Positions 10,288 through 11,245 of a DNA stretch of 11,245 nt are shown here, in pieces. Source of the stretch: Thermoflexus sp. (GTDB lineage Bacteria > Chloroflexota > Anaerolineae > B4-G1 > DUEL01). Every line of letters begins with the position of its first letter. Position 1 is the stretch's first letter. The position numbers and the translations under genes were made by a program. The stretch is from positions 1 to 11,245 of the forward strand of contig JAPYWT010000036.1 in the NCBI GenBank assembly GCA_028276215.1. The letters run 5' to 3'. The notes beneath the pieces were generated by a model that saw nothing but the letters and a program-made list of their open reading frames with translations, was not told the DNA's origin and did no database searches.

Positions 10288-11245
10288 AAATCTGTACCGG
10301 AGTTCCCAGCACCCGCCGCATCTGGAGCAGGCGGCGGAGCGGGCGGAATCCGGCATCGGTGAAGAAGGTCTCCAACCGCATCCGGGCCCCCGGCAGAGTG
10401 GTGACCGTCTCCCATGCAGGACGGCGGGCCAGGAAGGCCAGCGCCGTCGCCACCAGCGGACCGCCCAGGTCGTCCATTCGCGGCGGTCGGACCAGGACCT
10501 CTACTTCGTGCCAGCGTTCCGGGTAGTACGAGGTCAGGCGCAGCGCGCCGGTCAGGCCCCCTTCGTCCCGCAGCACCCACCAGTTCTCGCTGCGGCCCTC
10601 CAGCCATGCGGAGAGACGGGCCTCCCAGCCGGCCCGGTAGGCAGAGGGGCGGATTCCCAGCACTTCCTGATGGGTTCGGGTCAGGCTGTCGCGGGCCAGC
10701 AGGTAGAGGGCATGGCTTTCGGCCGCGCGGGCCCGCTGCACCGGCAGGGGCGGCGGGCCCGCGCCCGGCCAGAGCAGGCCCCCCGGACGGTCCAGTTCCA
10801 GCGACTCCCCGACCGGTTCAAACCCCAGGTGCTCGTAGAGGCGGCGGGCGGCGGCATTGTCGGCCCGGACCTCCAGCCCGACCCATACGCCGCCCCGCGC
10901 CGCGATCTCCTCCAGCGCGGCCTCCACCAGCGCCCGACCGATGGAGCGCCCCCGCCACTGAGGGTGGACGGCGACGTTGCCGATCATCCAGCCGCCCGCT
11001 GCGGCGGACCGCCGGAACGAGACGTTGCCCACCACCCGCCCGTCCTCCACCCAGACGAAGCCCGGCGATTCCTGGTCCAGGTCCATTCCCCAGATCAGAA
11101 ACCCCAGCGCGCCCCAGCGGGCGATGCGCTGCATCCGGCGCAGGGTCTGGCGGGCCCATGGCCCCAACTCTCCGCCGAACGCCTCGGTCATCAGGTCCGC
11201 CACCGGCCCCAGGTGGCGCAGCGGATGGAAGGGCACCAGCCCCTG
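10247..11245 (-). CDS. GNAT-family N-acetyltransferase, 5' end at or beyond the window edge
   Basis: At least 332 residues of a GNAT acetyltransferase are visible. Such enzymes transfer an acetyl group from acetyl-CoA to an amine; the acceptor here is unknown. Counting from the GTG at 11234-11236, the acetyl-CoA-binding motif is 'NVAVHPQWRGRSIGRALVEAAL' (87-108), with the RGRSIG loop, followed by 'LEVRADNAAARRLYEHLGFEPVGE'. The C-terminal half, after a proline-rich linker near 150-168, looks like a second degenerate GNAT-like domain. The frame is open upstream of the GTG to the window edge, and 'LVPFHPLRHLGPVADLMTEAF' reads like the conserved N-terminus, so the true start probably lies just outside. 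The last dozen residues ('YHEGTKTRREMNN') are encoded by the palindromic repeat and are unlikely to be ancestral. The gene is 55 bases upstream of the HerA-like gene on the same strand. Confidence 0.87.
   Translation of the reverse strand, partial: QGLVPFHPLRHLGPVADLMTEAFGGELGPWARQTLRRMQRIARWGALGFLIWGMDLDQESPGFVWVEDGRVVGNVSFRRSAAAGGWMIGNVAVHPQWRGRSIGRALVEAALEEIAARGGVWVGLEVRADNAAARRLYEHLGFEPVGESLELDRPGGLLWPGAGPPPLPVQRARAAESHALYLLARDSLTRTHQEVLGIRPSAYRAGWEARLSAWLEGRSENWWVLRDEGGLTGALRLTSYYPERWHEVEVLVRPPRMDDLGGPLVATALAFLARRPAWETVTTLPGARMRLETFFTDAGFRPLRRLLQMRRVLGTPVQIYHEGTKTRREMNN

Overview
The window is GC-rich bacterial chromosome with tightly packed genes, strong GGAGG-type ribosome binding sites, stop/start overlaps and several intergenic palindromic repeats. 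The gene mix (split benzoyl-CoA/2-hydroxyacyl-CoA dehydratase-activase genes, a tungsten-maturase-like radical SAM protein with an AbrB-like N-terminus, a HerA-type ATPase, tandem YlbF-family genes) is most like a member of the Chloroflexota (Anaerolineae and relatives), probably anaerobic or facultative. This taxonomic guess comes from protein style only.

Layout. (1) 1-1072, plus strand: a 49-residue hypothetical protein, then two tandem YlbF/YmcA-family genes. (2) 1088-1171: a GC-rich palindromic repeat between convergent genes; one of its arms also occurs at the left edge of the window. (3) 1203-2350, minus strand: a three-gene toxin-antitoxin-like operon made of two paralogous 103-residue candidate antitoxins and a VapC-type PIN toxin. 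Its promoter lies in a 56-bp divergent intergenic region. (4) 2407-5937, plus strand: a compact four-gene unit. It encodes a [4Fe-4S] protein, two paralogous proteins of the CoA-dehydratase/activase-associated family (DUF2229-like), and a BadF/BcrA/HgdC-type ATPase activase. Together these look like an ATP-driven low-potential electron-transfer module whose substrate is unknown. (5) 5937-6248: two small ORFs. (6) 6231-6292: a heptad tandem repeat that runs from the 3' end of the second small ORF to just before the ribosome binding site of a radical SAM/SPASM gene resembling tungsten-oxidoreductase maturases (6304-7491). (7) 7492-7688: a weak terminator-like hairpin and two inverted-repeat elements, followed by a DegV-family gene (7689-8561). 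(8) 8576-10191, minus strand: a HerA-like ATPase split into two reading frames where about 20 conserved residues appear to be missing. (9) 10208-10287: another palindromic repeat that also encodes the C-terminal tail of a GNAT-family acetyltransferase, whose 5' end lies at or beyond the right edge.

The most notable points are the split archerase-like module with no recognisable dehydratase partner, the duplicated antitoxin-like gene with a nearly identical core and diverged ends, the disrupted HerA gene, the radical SAM maturase without a visible tungsten enzyme, and at least four repeat types, some of which extend into coding sequence. No rRNA, tRNA, CRISPR array, transposase or phage gene is visible.
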